DNA of 52,856 nucleotides from contig CASGAD010000014.1 of NCBI GenBank assembly GCA_949299335.1, positions 130,330-183,185 of the forward strand, given 5' to 3'. Below are positions 34,889-43,429 of the stretch, one piece after another. The notes below the pieces were generated by a model. It worked only from the letters and a program-made list of their open reading frames with translations. It made no database searches and was not told where the DNA came from. The stretch's first letter is position 1. Each line of letters begins with the position of its first letter. Made by a program: the position numbers and the translations under genes. The DNA comes from an uncultured bacterium (GTDB lineage: Bacteria > Bacillota_I > Bacilli_A > RFN20 > CAG-826).

Positions 34889-35153
34889 CTATACTTCTAT
34901 AAAGATTTTTACCATCTTCGACAAGCTTTTCTTCACCTTTTTGATCATAAGTGTACTCGGATTTATAATATTCGGTATCAATTTGATCAGCATTTGGATC
35001 TTCAACGATTTGTGTTGTTGATGCGTTTAACATTGAGTTAATAGCTGGCTCAAAATAATTTGTTACTCGTTCACCTACGACTAGTGCGCCGAATAATACG
35101 CCAGTAATTGCTGTCGCTGAAATCCATAATTTACGATTTTTAATGACTTTCAT
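34857..35153 (-). CDS. N-terminal anchor fragment of the GH3 glycosidase
   Basis: Ninety-eight residues. A membrane helix (about residues 8-28, LWISATAITGVLFGALVVG) is followed by a Tyr/Glu/Lys-rich stretch ending VEDGKNLYRSIVEEGTALF. That final stretch is the conserved lead-in of a GH3 C-domain (EEGxxLLKNxxxALPL), whose continuation is in the overlapping frame downstream. So this is the 5' end of the same gene, with a one-base frameshift at T5. The start at 35153 has AAGGAG 6 bases before it; the region upstream carries the operator. The intact protein would have a membrane helix at each end. Confidence 0.82.
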   Translation of the reverse strand: MKVIKNRKLWISATAITGVLFGALVVGERVTNYFEPAINSMLNASTTQIVEDPNADQIDTEYYKSEYTYDQKGEEKLVEDGKNLYRSIVEEGTALFEK

Positions 35154-35226
35154 ATATGCTCCTTTTTTCATTATTAGGTTACGCGTGGCCACTTGTAATC
35201 TTTTGTGCCTTCATATTATTTAGAAT

Positions 35227-35240
35227 TGTAAGCGCTTACA
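35227..35240 (-). promoter_or_regulatory. CRE/LacI-type operator of the GH3 operon
   Basis: A perfect 14-bp palindrome, TGTAAGCGCTTACA. On the minus strand it overlaps a -35-like TTGATG and precedes a TAATAT-like -10 near 35215-35220. It shares the 12-base core GTAAGCGCTTAC with the symporter operator 7 kb away. Confidence 0.82.
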
Positions 35241-35536
35241 TCAATTTTGGTATGAAATGTCTTTTTTTAGGTAAAAGTTGACAAAAAAATGACAAGTTAA
35301 TTAAAAAAGTGACATATTTTGCATTTAATCATTAAAAATAGGATAACCAATGTTAGTAATATCTTTAAGTAATTGAAAATTAAATTATCGCTATATGAAA
35401 AATCAATATATTATGTCGCAAAACAAGCTTACTCAACTATTAAAGTTATTTCATAAAGTTGATTAACATTATTAATTGTTAAAAACTAAATGTTTGAATA
35501 TATATTTGGATGGTCCAATTTTTTACATTTTAAAAT
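35241..35536. other. Intergenic region with phased TGACA repeats
   Basis: No gene. TGACA occurs at 35279, 35290 and 35310 (plus strand), spaced 11 and 20 bases, i.e. on one face of the helix. It lies just upstream of the GH3 promoter. The rest is AT-rich without visible structure. Confidence 0.45.
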
Positions 35537-35585
35537 AAGAAAAAAGTTCGAACAACTTCGGAAACCTCTAAAGTTGTTCGAACTT
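35537..35585 (-). terminator. Intrinsic terminator after tRNA-Arg
   Basis: A perfect 15-bp stem (AAGTTCGAACAACTT / AAGTTGTTCGAACTT), with a T6 run in the minus direction, 13 bases past the tRNA CCA end. Confidence 0.92.
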
Positions 35586-35597
35586 ATTGTTCAATTA

Positions 35598-35674
<77 letters not shown>

Positions 35675-35684
35675 AACTTTAATC

Positions 35685-35713
35685 ATATTAAGCCAAACAT
35701 CATTAAAAATCAA
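35685..35713 (-). promoter_or_regulatory. Promoter of tRNA-Arg
   Basis: TTGATT (35708-35713), a 17-base spacer, TAATAT (35685-35690) on the minus strand, with +1 about 4-5 bases before the mature tRNA 5' end. Identical hexamers and spacing to the ileS promoter. Confidence 0.75.
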
Positions 35714-35765
35714 TAAATATCTATAAATAAATCGACAATGATTTTCAAAAATAAACACAATAGTT

Positions 35766-36170
35766 CTATTTATTGTTTAATATTAATTGAATCAATTCTT
35801 CTAAGCCATCACTTAAATGATAGTTATTTTTGTCTTTAGAGTAATTAACCCACATTACCTCACCTTCTTCACTAGAAGTAAGTTCACCATTAAATTCATT
35901 GGTGTAATATAAAAATCCTAAGTATCTAGTATCATTACCCCAATCCCATTCTTTAACATAACATAGTTTTGGGTTTTTAATATCTAGCCCAGTTTCTTCT
36001 TTCATTTCTCTAATTACACTATCAATTAATGTTTCATTACTTTCAACATGTCCTCCAGGGAGATTAAGACCTGGCCAATCATTTTTATGACGATTAATAA
36101 AGCAATACTCCCCTTTAGAGTTTTCTACCATACACATATTGCTTAATATGACTTTACTAACTTTTTCCAT
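35766..36170 (-). CDS. Nudix hydrolase (MutT-like)
   Basis: A 134-residue cytoplasmic pyrophosphohydrolase of nucleoside diphosphate-linked compounds. The full Nudix box is present: a Gly, Glu and the REMKEETGL core after LPGGHVESNETLIDSVI, fitting GX5EX7REUXEEXGU. Length is typical of the 8-oxo-dGTP diphosphatase type, but the substrate cannot be fixed from sequence. It starts 6 bases after the zinc-ribbon gene stop and is probably co-transcribed with it. Confidence 0.92.
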   Translation of the reverse strand: MEKVSKVILSNMCMVENSKGEYCFINRHKNDWPGLNLPGGHVESNETLIDSVIREMKEETGLDIKNPKLCYVKEWDWGNDTRYLGFLYYTNEFNGELTSSEEGEVMWVNYSKDKNNYHLSDGLEELIQLILNNK

Positions 36171-36176
36171 GCAAAA

Positions 36177-37220
36177 CTAAACTTTTTTCTCTTTTCTAAT
36201 AAAATAATATATTAAAGTTAAAGAAGATTGAATCAAGTTAAACACAATAAAACTAATTAATGGAGTTACCTCAAATCCATAAGCATTAGTAGTAAATATA
36301 GCTAGTATAGCAATAAAAGTTGCTATATATCCTAAAATACTATTTGAAAAATATTTACCCTTAAAAATTAAGTATATTGAAGCTAAAGACATAATCATCA
36401 ATACTAAAATAGGTATATATACTAAAAAGAAACTTGGAACATCAAATAAGTAAATAAATCCAAATATACTAGAAGTATATACATGGTTTAGATGGTCTAC
36501 ATTATTATCTATAGCAGTATAAACCATCCCGGTGATAACACTAAAAGCAATAAATGTAGATAATAAAGCCCCATCATTTAATAACACATACTTTTGCTTA
36601 TCTAAATCATTAAATCTAGTAATGAATATATGAATAAAGTAAGCAAGTAAAATAATTACCAATTCAAAATTAATAAATACTTCTCCTATTCCACTTAATG
36701 AATATACGTAAAGAAGAATGAAACTAATCATTACTTCTATCATTAAAACTAGTTTTCCTTTTTTTGAAGCCTTCATTTTAGCTAGATCAATCGTATTAAA
36801 AATAATGCCTAAAAAAGATACACAAAGTAAAGCGAATAAAGTGATTAAGCAAGTAATTTCTACTCCTATTTGGAAGGCTTCTTTATGTGCACCATTCCCA
36901 GTAACGGATTTAAATGCATTCAATATACTTATATAGCCAAAACTATAGTGATTAAAAAAGTCTATATTCCAAACGCTAAAGACTGAAGCGAATAAAGTAA
37001 TAGAAAATACTAAAGTAAAAACTAGGTAAAATATATTAAACCATTTACCTTCATATTTCCTTTTATTTGTTGTAACACTATTTATCTCTTTAGAATTATG
37101 TATAGCTTTATTATTAGCATTACTAGTATCACTTAAAACTTCATTTAAATTATGCCCACAGTGTTCACAATAATTATTTAAATCATTATTTTCATGTCCA
37201 CAAAAACTACATTTTTTCAT
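36177..37220 (-). CDS. Zinc-ribbon multi-pass membrane protein
   Basis: A 347-residue protein. An N-terminal zinc ribbon has two C-x2-C pairs (CSFCGHENNDLNNYCEHCG), followed by a Ser/Asn-rich linker and about nine membrane helices. Zinc-ribbon membrane proteins of this layout are common in low-GC Gram-positives and mostly uncharacterised. GAGGT precedes the ATG. No specific function can be assigned. Confidence 0.8.
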   Translation of the reverse strand: MKKCSFCGHENNDLNNYCEHCGHNLNEVLSDTSNANNKAIHNSKEINSVTTNKRKYEGKWFNIFYLVFTLVFSITLFASVFSVWNIDFFNHYSFGYISILNAFKSVTGNGAHKEAFQIGVEITCLITLFALLCVSFLGIIFNTIDLAKMKASKKGKLVLMIEVMISFILLYVYSLSGIGEVFINFELVIILLAYFIHIFITRFNDLDKQKYVLLNDGALLSTFIAFSVITGMVYTAIDNNVDHLNHVYTSSIFGFIYLFDVPSFFLVYIPILVLMIMSLASIYLIFKGKYFSNSILGYIATFIAILAIFTTNAYGFEVTPLISFIVFNLIQSSLTLIYYFIRKEKKV

Positions 37221-37300
37221 AATTTACCTCTAACTTCATTATTATATCATTATGTATTTCTTATTACATTTAGAAAGTTTGATATGGGTTTAAATCAATT

Positions 37301-37327
37301 AAAAAGGCTATAGCGTTTGCTATAGCC
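37301..37327 (-). terminator. Intrinsic terminator after the 74-codon gene
   Basis: A perfect 9-bp stem (GGCTATAGC / GCTATAGCC) with a 4-base loop, followed on the minus strand by T5. Confidence 0.88.
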
Positions 37328-37364
37328 GAAATTTCCAAACAGTTTTATAATAAGTTTGAATCAA

Positions 37365-37589
37365 TTAAAAGAACTTATTTGTCCTATATCCTTTGAACTC
37401 TGGATCACCATCAATAACTTTCGCAGCCTTAAATGGTTTAGAACCTAAAGTAGTCATATTTGCCTCATATTTGCAAAATTCTTTAAATTCATTATCATTA
37501 AGAAGATCAAGAACAACATTTTTATCATTGATTCGAACGCTTCTAACGTCATTCTCTCTGTTTAGAGCATTTCTTTTCTCATCTGCCAT
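37365..37589 (-). CDS. Small conserved-looking basic protein, unknown
   Basis: Seventy-four residues, charged and soluble, with no membrane segment. Notable features are an N-terminal EKRNALNREND helix and an RVRINDKNVVLDLLNDNEFKEF-like central part (read as SVRINDKNVVLDLL then NEFKEFCKYE). A well-placed AAAGGAGA precedes the ATG and a strong terminator follows, so it is a real, independently ended gene. I do not recognise the family. Confidence 0.72.
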   Translation of the reverse strand: MADEKRNALNRENDVRSVRINDKNVVLDLLNDNEFKEFCKYEANMTTLGSKPFKAAKVIDGDPEFKGYRTNKFF

Positions 37590-37649
37590 AAATTAAATCT
37601 CCTTTCAATATTATAATAACATAAAACAAAAGCTTTACAACCATCATCA

Positions 37650-38279
37650 TTAATAGAATATATCTTTAATTTTATCAATCACTTTAAACTTTTCTTTGTA
37701 AGGCGAAAGGATTTTTTGAAACAATTTTACATCAACTTGTCCACTCATTTCCCAGTAGTTTATATCAATAGAAACACTTTGCATATCATCAAGTACTTCT
37801 TGAACTTTATGTTTCATTTGTGAAAGTTTAGTATATGATTGCTTCAATATTCTTCTTTTAAACAAATTGATTGTATAAATTGCAGAGACAACTCCTTTAT
37901 TATTTAAATCAGCATCATTAAATATAAGACATTTCATCATGTCTTCATATAATGTAACAAAAGAATCTGTAAGTTTTAGAATGGACTGATATTTTTCAAA
38001 TAGGCTAATTGTAAATTTAATTCTTTCTTTTTTTGCAAGTGAATTATTCTTGCATAAAATTACGAGTTGAATTATACCAGCTGTAGCTCCAACAAAAAAC
38101 GTTCCTGCCGCAGCAATATAATCAATAGGATTATCATATAGATGTGCAAGTACTATTAAAGTTATACCTTTTCCGAGGCAAAATAAAAGAAGCGATATAA
38201 CAAAAACATAAATAAATATTGATCCTATAACCGAAAATGTAAACTTCTTTTCTGTTGTTTTAATTATTTTGTATCCCAT
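37650..38279 (-). CDS. Two-helix membrane protein with cytoplasmic helical domain, unknown
   Basis: A 209-residue protein with membrane segments at about 17-42 and 55-75. The following 130 residues are helical and charged, and probably cytoplasmic. No known domain. It lies downstream of the fibre/signal-peptidase operon, 66 bases after the 1018-codon gene. There is no Shine-Dalgarno site; instead a TAACAT box with TGn extension ends 6 bases before the ATG, so it may be leaderless with its own promoter. Confidence 0.7.
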   Translation of the reverse strand: MGYKIIKTTEKKFTFSVIGSIFIYVFVISLLLFCLGKGITLIVLAHLYDNPIDYIAAAGTFFVGATAGIIQLVILCKNNSLAKKERIKFTISLFEKYQSILKLTDSFVTLYEDMMKCLIFNDADLNNKGVVSAIYTINLFKRRILKQSYTKLSQMKHKVQEVLDDMQSVSIDINYWEMSGQVDVKLFQKILSPYKEKFKVIDKIKDIFY

Positions 38280-38345
38280 AAATTTATGTTAACACCAATC
38301 ATTAAAAAAGCAATATGAATTACGAACTTTATATTTTAAACTGCT

Positions 38346-41300
38346 TTAAATATTTAATGAATTTTTAAGCATATTATTCTCATAATAGGTTTCACTTACT
38401 ACATAAAATACATAGTTTTTACTTAATGAAAGGTCTTTTGCGAATTCAACGCTAGAAATAATCGTACTTTGTGAATCTGAATTTGTTGTACATTTAGCGA
38501 CGCCCAAGACTCTTTCGGAAACAGAATCAACTAAATAGTATGCACTATAGCCATTACTATCAACAGGATCTTTATATTCGCTATCTGTTGAATTAGAATT
38601 AAGTCGTTTCTCAACATAATATTTAAATATATATTCCAAATTTTGTGGATTTGTTACTTCAGTACTATTTGTAGGAGTATATAGATCATTTGTCGTATCA
38701 ATTGAATTTCCAGCATAATATTCACAGGTAAAATACTCTCCTTCACTATGGTTTAAAAACCCGTAGTTATCTTCGGTTCCTACCTCATACGTGTTAGGCT
38801 TTTGATCAAAGACTTTTACAAATATATTTTTAAATCTATAACAATAAACATTGAACTTTTGAGTCGATGAATCAAATTCAAATATAAAACTATAGTATCC
38901 TTTAGCATTATCCTTATCATTAAGCGGCTTCAATTTTAAGATGTTATATTTGATTTGATTACCGTTTTCATCTTTTTCAGCAGTTTCAGTCTCACATAAG
39001 TCAACAAAATCATCAGCATTAGTAAAAATTATTTCATCATCGGACAAAACTTTATTATCTGTAATTGTTTCAGTATTTGAAACTGAAATTAATCCTTTTT
39101 TACCACCTGAGTTATCATCACCCAAAGGACTAATATTAAAGCCCATTTGATTATTCATTTTTCCATTTGCAGTAATAGCAAATGTTAATGTATTAGAGAA
39201 TCTAAAATCAACTCCATCAATTCTATAAATATATGGATTATTTTCAGAAATATATGAAACATTATTTATAACATTTTGATTACTAGAATTAGTAGAAATC
39301 GTACCAGTATATAGATTATCAGTATTCATTGCTAAGCCTCTAGAATTAGAAACTTCATTAGCAACATATTCATTAATTGGATTATTTGTATCTTCTGTAT
39401 AAATCGTATTTCCCTCATCATCAGTAGATTCTACTATACTTATATCTTGAACTAAACGTAAATCAGCTACCTTTTCATAAAGAATAGTATATACACCGTA
39501 AACATAATTACCACCAATTACATATGTTCCTAGATTGTAAAGTTGTTTCCCTTCTAAATCTTTTATTGGAAAGTCATCACCAGTTTTTAATTTATTAGTA
39601 AGTTGGTTATCTTCTTTAGCATAAAGAGCATCTTTTAAATCATTAAGAGCATCCCGTTGATAAGTATAATAATATTGATTATTACTAATATTAATGTCTC
39701 TTTGACATGTTACAGCATAAATATTATATAACTGATTTTTTGATAGAAGATCTATTATCTTAGTTGTCCCTTTTGTATCTAACGTGATATCCTCGCCAAG
39801 CGCTCCTGAGTCATTTGAGTTGCCGTTTCTAAAATCTAACCAGTCTTTACCTTTATGAGTAATTCCACCATTAGTTTCTGTTACTTGAATCCAAGTATTA
39901 TCCCTAATTTTTGTACCTCTTAATTCAATAGCTTTTGTATTTTCACTAAAAGAAAAATTATTAATAGAAGCGTAATTAAGAGTCAAACTATTACCATCAA
40001 CGGTACATTTATAATTGGTTTTTCCTTTAAAAGAAAAGAATCTTGTCTCCATTGAAAGAGTCTCATCATTGTTTTCACTTGCATAAACATTAAAATAATC
40101 GAGTCTTATACCATCGCGATATCCTTCTTCAGGCTTTTTGTCAGAAGTATTTTGGACCGCATTATAATTTTTGCCGTTAGAAAATGTAGGAAATAATCTA
40201 ATAACATATCTACCAGTAGTCTTGTCCAATTCAGCGTATTGCTTTAAATTCGACATAAAATCAAACAAATTATCTTGATCCTTATATTCAAATCCATCGA
40301 TAGGCAAAAAATCTTTATAATTTTCTCTTTGGTTTGATGTTACACTAATCCAACCAGAAAATTTAGATGTAAACCAACCATTTGAATCTCCCATATCAGT
40401 TTTAGGATCTCCAATATATGTATTAATTAAATTATAATCGATGTAACTATCAAAACTTAACTTGATTGGTAAATACCTACCATCAGCAACATCTAATTGT
40501 GGCCAGTAGCCAAGCCTATCATCTATTTCTAATACCTGATAAAACGGATCCGGAATTTCAAGTTTACTATACTTTTCATATATATTTTTAGATGTTAGTA
40601 GGTTTCCAACTCGATTTCCGTTCTCATCTACCTCAGGCAAATTTTTATTATCTTTTTGTACGACACTTACATCACTAAAATCATCCTCATCATTTTGCTT
40701 ATTTCCTAATCCACCATCTATTCGATCATTTTCAGAGCCTTCATAATTAACATTTATGACTCTTTTTTTCTTTGTTTGCGAACCCCCAACCAATGTAAAA
40801 TAAATATCTGTTTTAGCATCTGCCAATTGAATATAACTGGAATAATTAGCTTTATTACCATTTGAATCGTTATTGTAATCAATAGATAAATATGTTCCTT
40901 TAGTTTCTCTATAAGTAGTTGACCCTCCTCTATAATCTTCATCAGTATCATTTTCAAATTTATCTAAATCACTAAAAGCATATTCATTAGTTAAACCGTT
41001 GATATCTATGTGATATTGATTACCTGCTTGAATACCATTTGTAGCACTTGCGTCGCCTTCAACTTTGACAATTTTTTTAGTCTCATTGTTGTATTCAAGA
41101 TATCCATAGATATTTTCTGGTTTATCAGTTGGCACTGCAACCTTCCCATTTACATCTTTTTCGCTATTAGCATATCTATATAAATAATAAGTAGAAGGGA
41201 AGAAATAAATATCATACTTATCTGTTATTGATTCTTTACCAAAAGTATAATTCTCATAAATATTATCTATATTACTTTCAGAATTGATTTCTTTATTAAA

Positions 41301-41402
41301 ACCTTGAGCATAGACCCAATAAGAAACACCTGCTCCTACACCAATAACAACAAAAGCTACTAATGAAAGTATTACATATTTAATTTTTCTAAAAATAAAC
41401 AT
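38346..41402 (-). CDS. Large exported protein with SipW-type signal motif
   Basis: A 1018-residue protein. The N-terminal membrane segment (residues 8-33) carries GAGVSYWVYA, the same G-x-G-x3-W-x-aromatic pattern as in the other exported proteins of this operon. This is the place where SipW-type peptidases cut their clients. The rest is extracellular-type: rich in Asn, Tyr, Asp and Ser, poor in Cys, with many short beta strands and no recognised domain. GGGAGGGG precedes the ATG. It is the last gene of the operon. It is probably a structural surface or matrix component; this is inference. Confidence 0.72.
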   Translation of the reverse strand: MFIFRKIKYVILSLVAFVVIGVGAGVSYWVYAQGFNKEINSESNIDNIYENYTFGKESITDKYDIYFFPSTYYLYRYANSEKDVNGKVAVPTDKPENIYGYLEYNNETKKIVKVEGDASATNGIQAGNQYHIDINGLTNEYAFSDLDKFENDTDEDYRGGSTTYRETKGTYLSIDYNNDSNGNKANYSSYIQLADAKTDIYFTLVGGSQTKKKRVINVNYEGSENDRIDGGLGNKQNDEDDFSDVSVVQKDNKNLPEVDENGNRVGNLLTSKNIYEKYSKLEIPDPFYQVLEIDDRLGYWPQLDVADGRYLPIKLSFDSYIDYNLINTYIGDPKTDMGDSNGWFTSKFSGWISVTSNQRENYKDFLPIDGFEYKDQDNLFDFMSNLKQYAELDKTTGRYVIRLFPTFSNGKNYNAVQNTSDKKPEEGYRDGIRLDYFNVYASENNDETLSMETRFFSFKGKTNYKCTVDGNSLTLNYASINNFSFSENTKAIELRGTKIRDNTWIQVTETNGGITHKGKDWLDFRNGNSNDSGALGEDITLDTKGTTKIIDLLSKNQLYNIYAVTCQRDINISNNQYYYTYQRDALNDLKDALYAKEDNQLTNKLKTGDDFPIKDLEGKQLYNLGTYVIGGNYVYGVYTILYEKVADLRLVQDISIVESTDDEGNTIYTEDTNNPINEYVANEVSNSRGLAMNTDNLYTGTISTNSSNQNVINNVSYISENNPYIYRIDGVDFRFSNTLTFAITANGKMNNQMGFNISPLGDDNSGGKKGLISVSNTETITDNKVLSDDEIIFTNADDFVDLCETETAEKDENGNQIKYNILKLKPLNDKDNAKGYYSFIFEFDSSTQKFNVYCYRFKNIFVKVFDQKPNTYEVGTEDNYGFLNHSEGEYFTCEYYAGNSIDTTNDLYTPTNSTEVTNPQNLEYIFKYYVEKRLNSNSTDSEYKDPVDSNGYSAYYLVDSVSERVLGVAKCTTNSDSQSTIISSVEFAKDLSLSKNYVFYVVSETYYENNMLKNSLNI

Positions 41403-41421
41403 ATTACCCCTCCCATCAATC

Positions 41422-42381
41422 TTAATCTACATAAGTAGTTACAAAATCAAAATTTATTTTCCATAAAGAGCTATCATTTGTGATTGCTTCTTTAATTTCT
41501 TTTAGTTTTGCACTAGTATTTGGTTTTTTACCAGGTTTATAAGAAAACATATCTTGCAAATCAAGCTCAAAATTAAAAACTTTGCAATTGCTAAAATCTT
41601 CAATATAATCACTAAAAACAACTTCATTGGATGTTGTAGTTGTTGTATTATCTGAAGTCGAATCATCAGAAGATGTATCTTCTTGTTTTGGAGTAGCATC
41701 CTCAAATTTAAAAAAACTATCTGTAAGATCCAAAAAATTTACATAACTTCCATTATGATAAATTGAAAATGTTGGATTATTAGAATTATCTGGATTATAT
41801 TTTTCATCAAGTTCTAAGTAATCAGAAATTGCCATTCCGTTACCAACAGAAGGCATTGTAACTCTAAGGCCTATTTTAAATTTCATTCCACTTTTTATAA
41901 TAGCTTCATATTGATCAGATGGTACAAAAGCGTATCCACCTCTAACCTCATTTTCTCTAATATATGTTCGTATATCTAAATCTTTATCTCTTTTAAAACG
42001 ATAAAAAGTTAAACCATCCTTTAAACTATTAGAATCTTCATTTCCTTCAGTAAAAACAATTTTACGAGTTGTATACATTTTTATAAGATTGTCAATCTTA
42101 ACACCATCATTAGTTTGTAGACTATCCCACTTATCTTCTGTTGCATCTCCAAGTTTATTATTTTCTTTATAATCTTCTTTCACTTCTTGCTGGGCTTCAA
42201 GATTACCAATAAGCCTTAATTTGCCAACATCAGCTAGTGCACTTACCTCTATTTTAGCTTCAGTAGATAAGCTAGTTTCCCACCCAGCACCAAAAACCCA
42301 CATACAAAAACCACTACCAATAATAGTGCTCATTCCACAAATAGCAACTAAACCTGTTATTAATCTATTGAGTAATGGCAT
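41422..42381 (-). CDS. TasA-like exported protein B with SipW-type signal motif
   Basis: A 319-residue protein. The signal segment has IIGSGFCMWVFG followed by STEAKIEVSAL, matching the sister protein at 43430-44179 in layout. The mature part is acidic, with a Ser/Thr/Asp-rich low-complexity stretch (about residues 238-256) before a final beta-rich segment. The ATG overlaps the signal peptidase stop by one base (TAATG), so translation is coupled. I see no enzyme motif. A fibre subunit role follows from its pairing with a SipW-type peptidase. Confidence 0.75.
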   Translation of the reverse strand: MPLLNRLITGLVAICGMSTIIGSGFCMWVFGAGWETSLSTEAKIEVSALADVGKLRLIGNLEAQQEVKEDYKENNKLGDATEDKWDSLQTNDGVKIDNLIKMYTTRKIVFTEGNEDSNSLKDGLTFYRFKRDKDLDIRTYIRENEVRGGYAFVPSDQYEAIIKSGMKFKIGLRVTMPSVGNGMAISDYLELDEKYNPDNSNNPTFSIYHNGSYVNFLDLTDSFFKFEDATPKQEDTSSDDSTSDNTTTTTSNEVVFSDYIEDFSNCKVFNFELDLQDMFSYKPGKKPNTSAKLKEIKEAITNDSSLWKINFDFVTTYVD

Positions 42382-43388
42382 TACTTCACCTCACTAGTAA
42401 CAAAACCAAGTTTCTTATCTAACTCATGAGAAATAAGTAATATACGTTTATAATAGTTCGTCTCAATCTTGTCTTCAGTTACATTATATGTAATTAAGAA
42501 GATCAAAGCTGCTGCCATAGCAACAATACCAATTGTTGATTGTAAATATGTTAATGTAACACCTAGTCCATAATTTTGGAAACCACTATATTTACCAACA
42601 ATTTCATCTAAAGTTATGGTTAACTCAAAAGATAATGACTCACTATTTGCATCACCTCTAAAGGTATAATAAGTTATACCTGTTTGAGGATTAGTATATT
42701 TTCTAATTATTCTATGAACATAAATTGTATCATCATGTTCATATGCAGCTATATCATAAAGATTCAACTCGTCATCACTAGTAACTTTATTTAACGTAAT
42801 AATAGAATATTGTTCTATTTGGTCATTCAAGTTATTACTTGTAATATAAGTATTGGACTCATTAACAGTTTCCATAGAACCTGTTTTAATAGTTAATAAA
42901 GTTGTGTTTCCAAAATAAAAAGTCTCCCCCATTAACTTATATGAAACTGATACTATTATCATCACACCAAGAACAAAATAAAAAACCCCAAATATAATAT
43001 TTAATAATATTTGATACTTTTTATTTTTTTCTTTACTTCCAACAATTGTATCGTAAATTGTAACTGGTTTTGAATCAATTTTTAACGAATCATTAGCAGG
43101 ATCTCTTTCTAAAACATGAGTTTCTACTGTTTCAGTTTTTTGGAAGAGGCGATATTTAAACGCCTCTTCCTCAACTACTTCATGTTTTAATTGGCCTTCA
43201 ATGATTTTACGATATTTTCTTCTAATATCTTTTTCTACTAGTGGGTCTTCATGTCCATTTTTAATATTTGCTATTTTGTATCTCCCATAGAGTAAAAATA
43301 GAATACTAAAAGTTATGGCCATACCTATAATAACAAGCATGGACACAACAAAAGCAATGGATTGTAATTTTTCTTGACCGGCTAGCAT
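42381..43388 (-). CDS. SipW-like (ER-type) signal peptidase I with unusual N-terminal extension
   Basis: An S26 family signal peptidase of 335 aa. The catalytic Ser lies in KTGSMETV (Ser 171). The ER/SipW-type His lies in IYVHRIIRKY (His 225), replacing the Lys of ordinary bacterial enzymes. The conserved Asp lies in RGDANSES (Asp 246). A C-terminal helix lies at about 280-301. Unusually, an extra membrane helix (about 12-35) and a charged cytoplasmic segment of about 95 residues precede the normal N-terminal helix (about 128-150). SipW of Bacillus has no such extension. It sits among three genes with matching signal motifs, so it most likely processes them. Confidence 0.88.
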   Translation of the reverse strand: MLAGQEKLQSIAFVVSMLVIIGMAITFSILFLLYGRYKIANIKNGHEDPLVEKDIRRKYRKIIEGQLKHEVVEEEAFKYRLFQKTETVETHVLERDPANDSLKIDSKPVTIYDTIVGSKEKNKKYQILLNIIFGVFYFVLGVMIIVSVSYKLMGETFYFGNTTLLTIKTGSMETVNESNTYITSNNLNDQIEQYSIITLNKVTSDDELNLYDIAAYEHDDTIYVHRIIRKYTNPQTGITYYTFRGDANSESLSFELTITLDEIVGKYSGFQNYGLGVTLTYLQSTIGIVAMAAALIFLITYNVTEDKIETNYYKRILLISHELDKKLGFVTSEVK

Positions 43389-43429
43389 AAATCTCTATGT
43401 TTTGTTAAATACTTAATTGACCTTATAAA

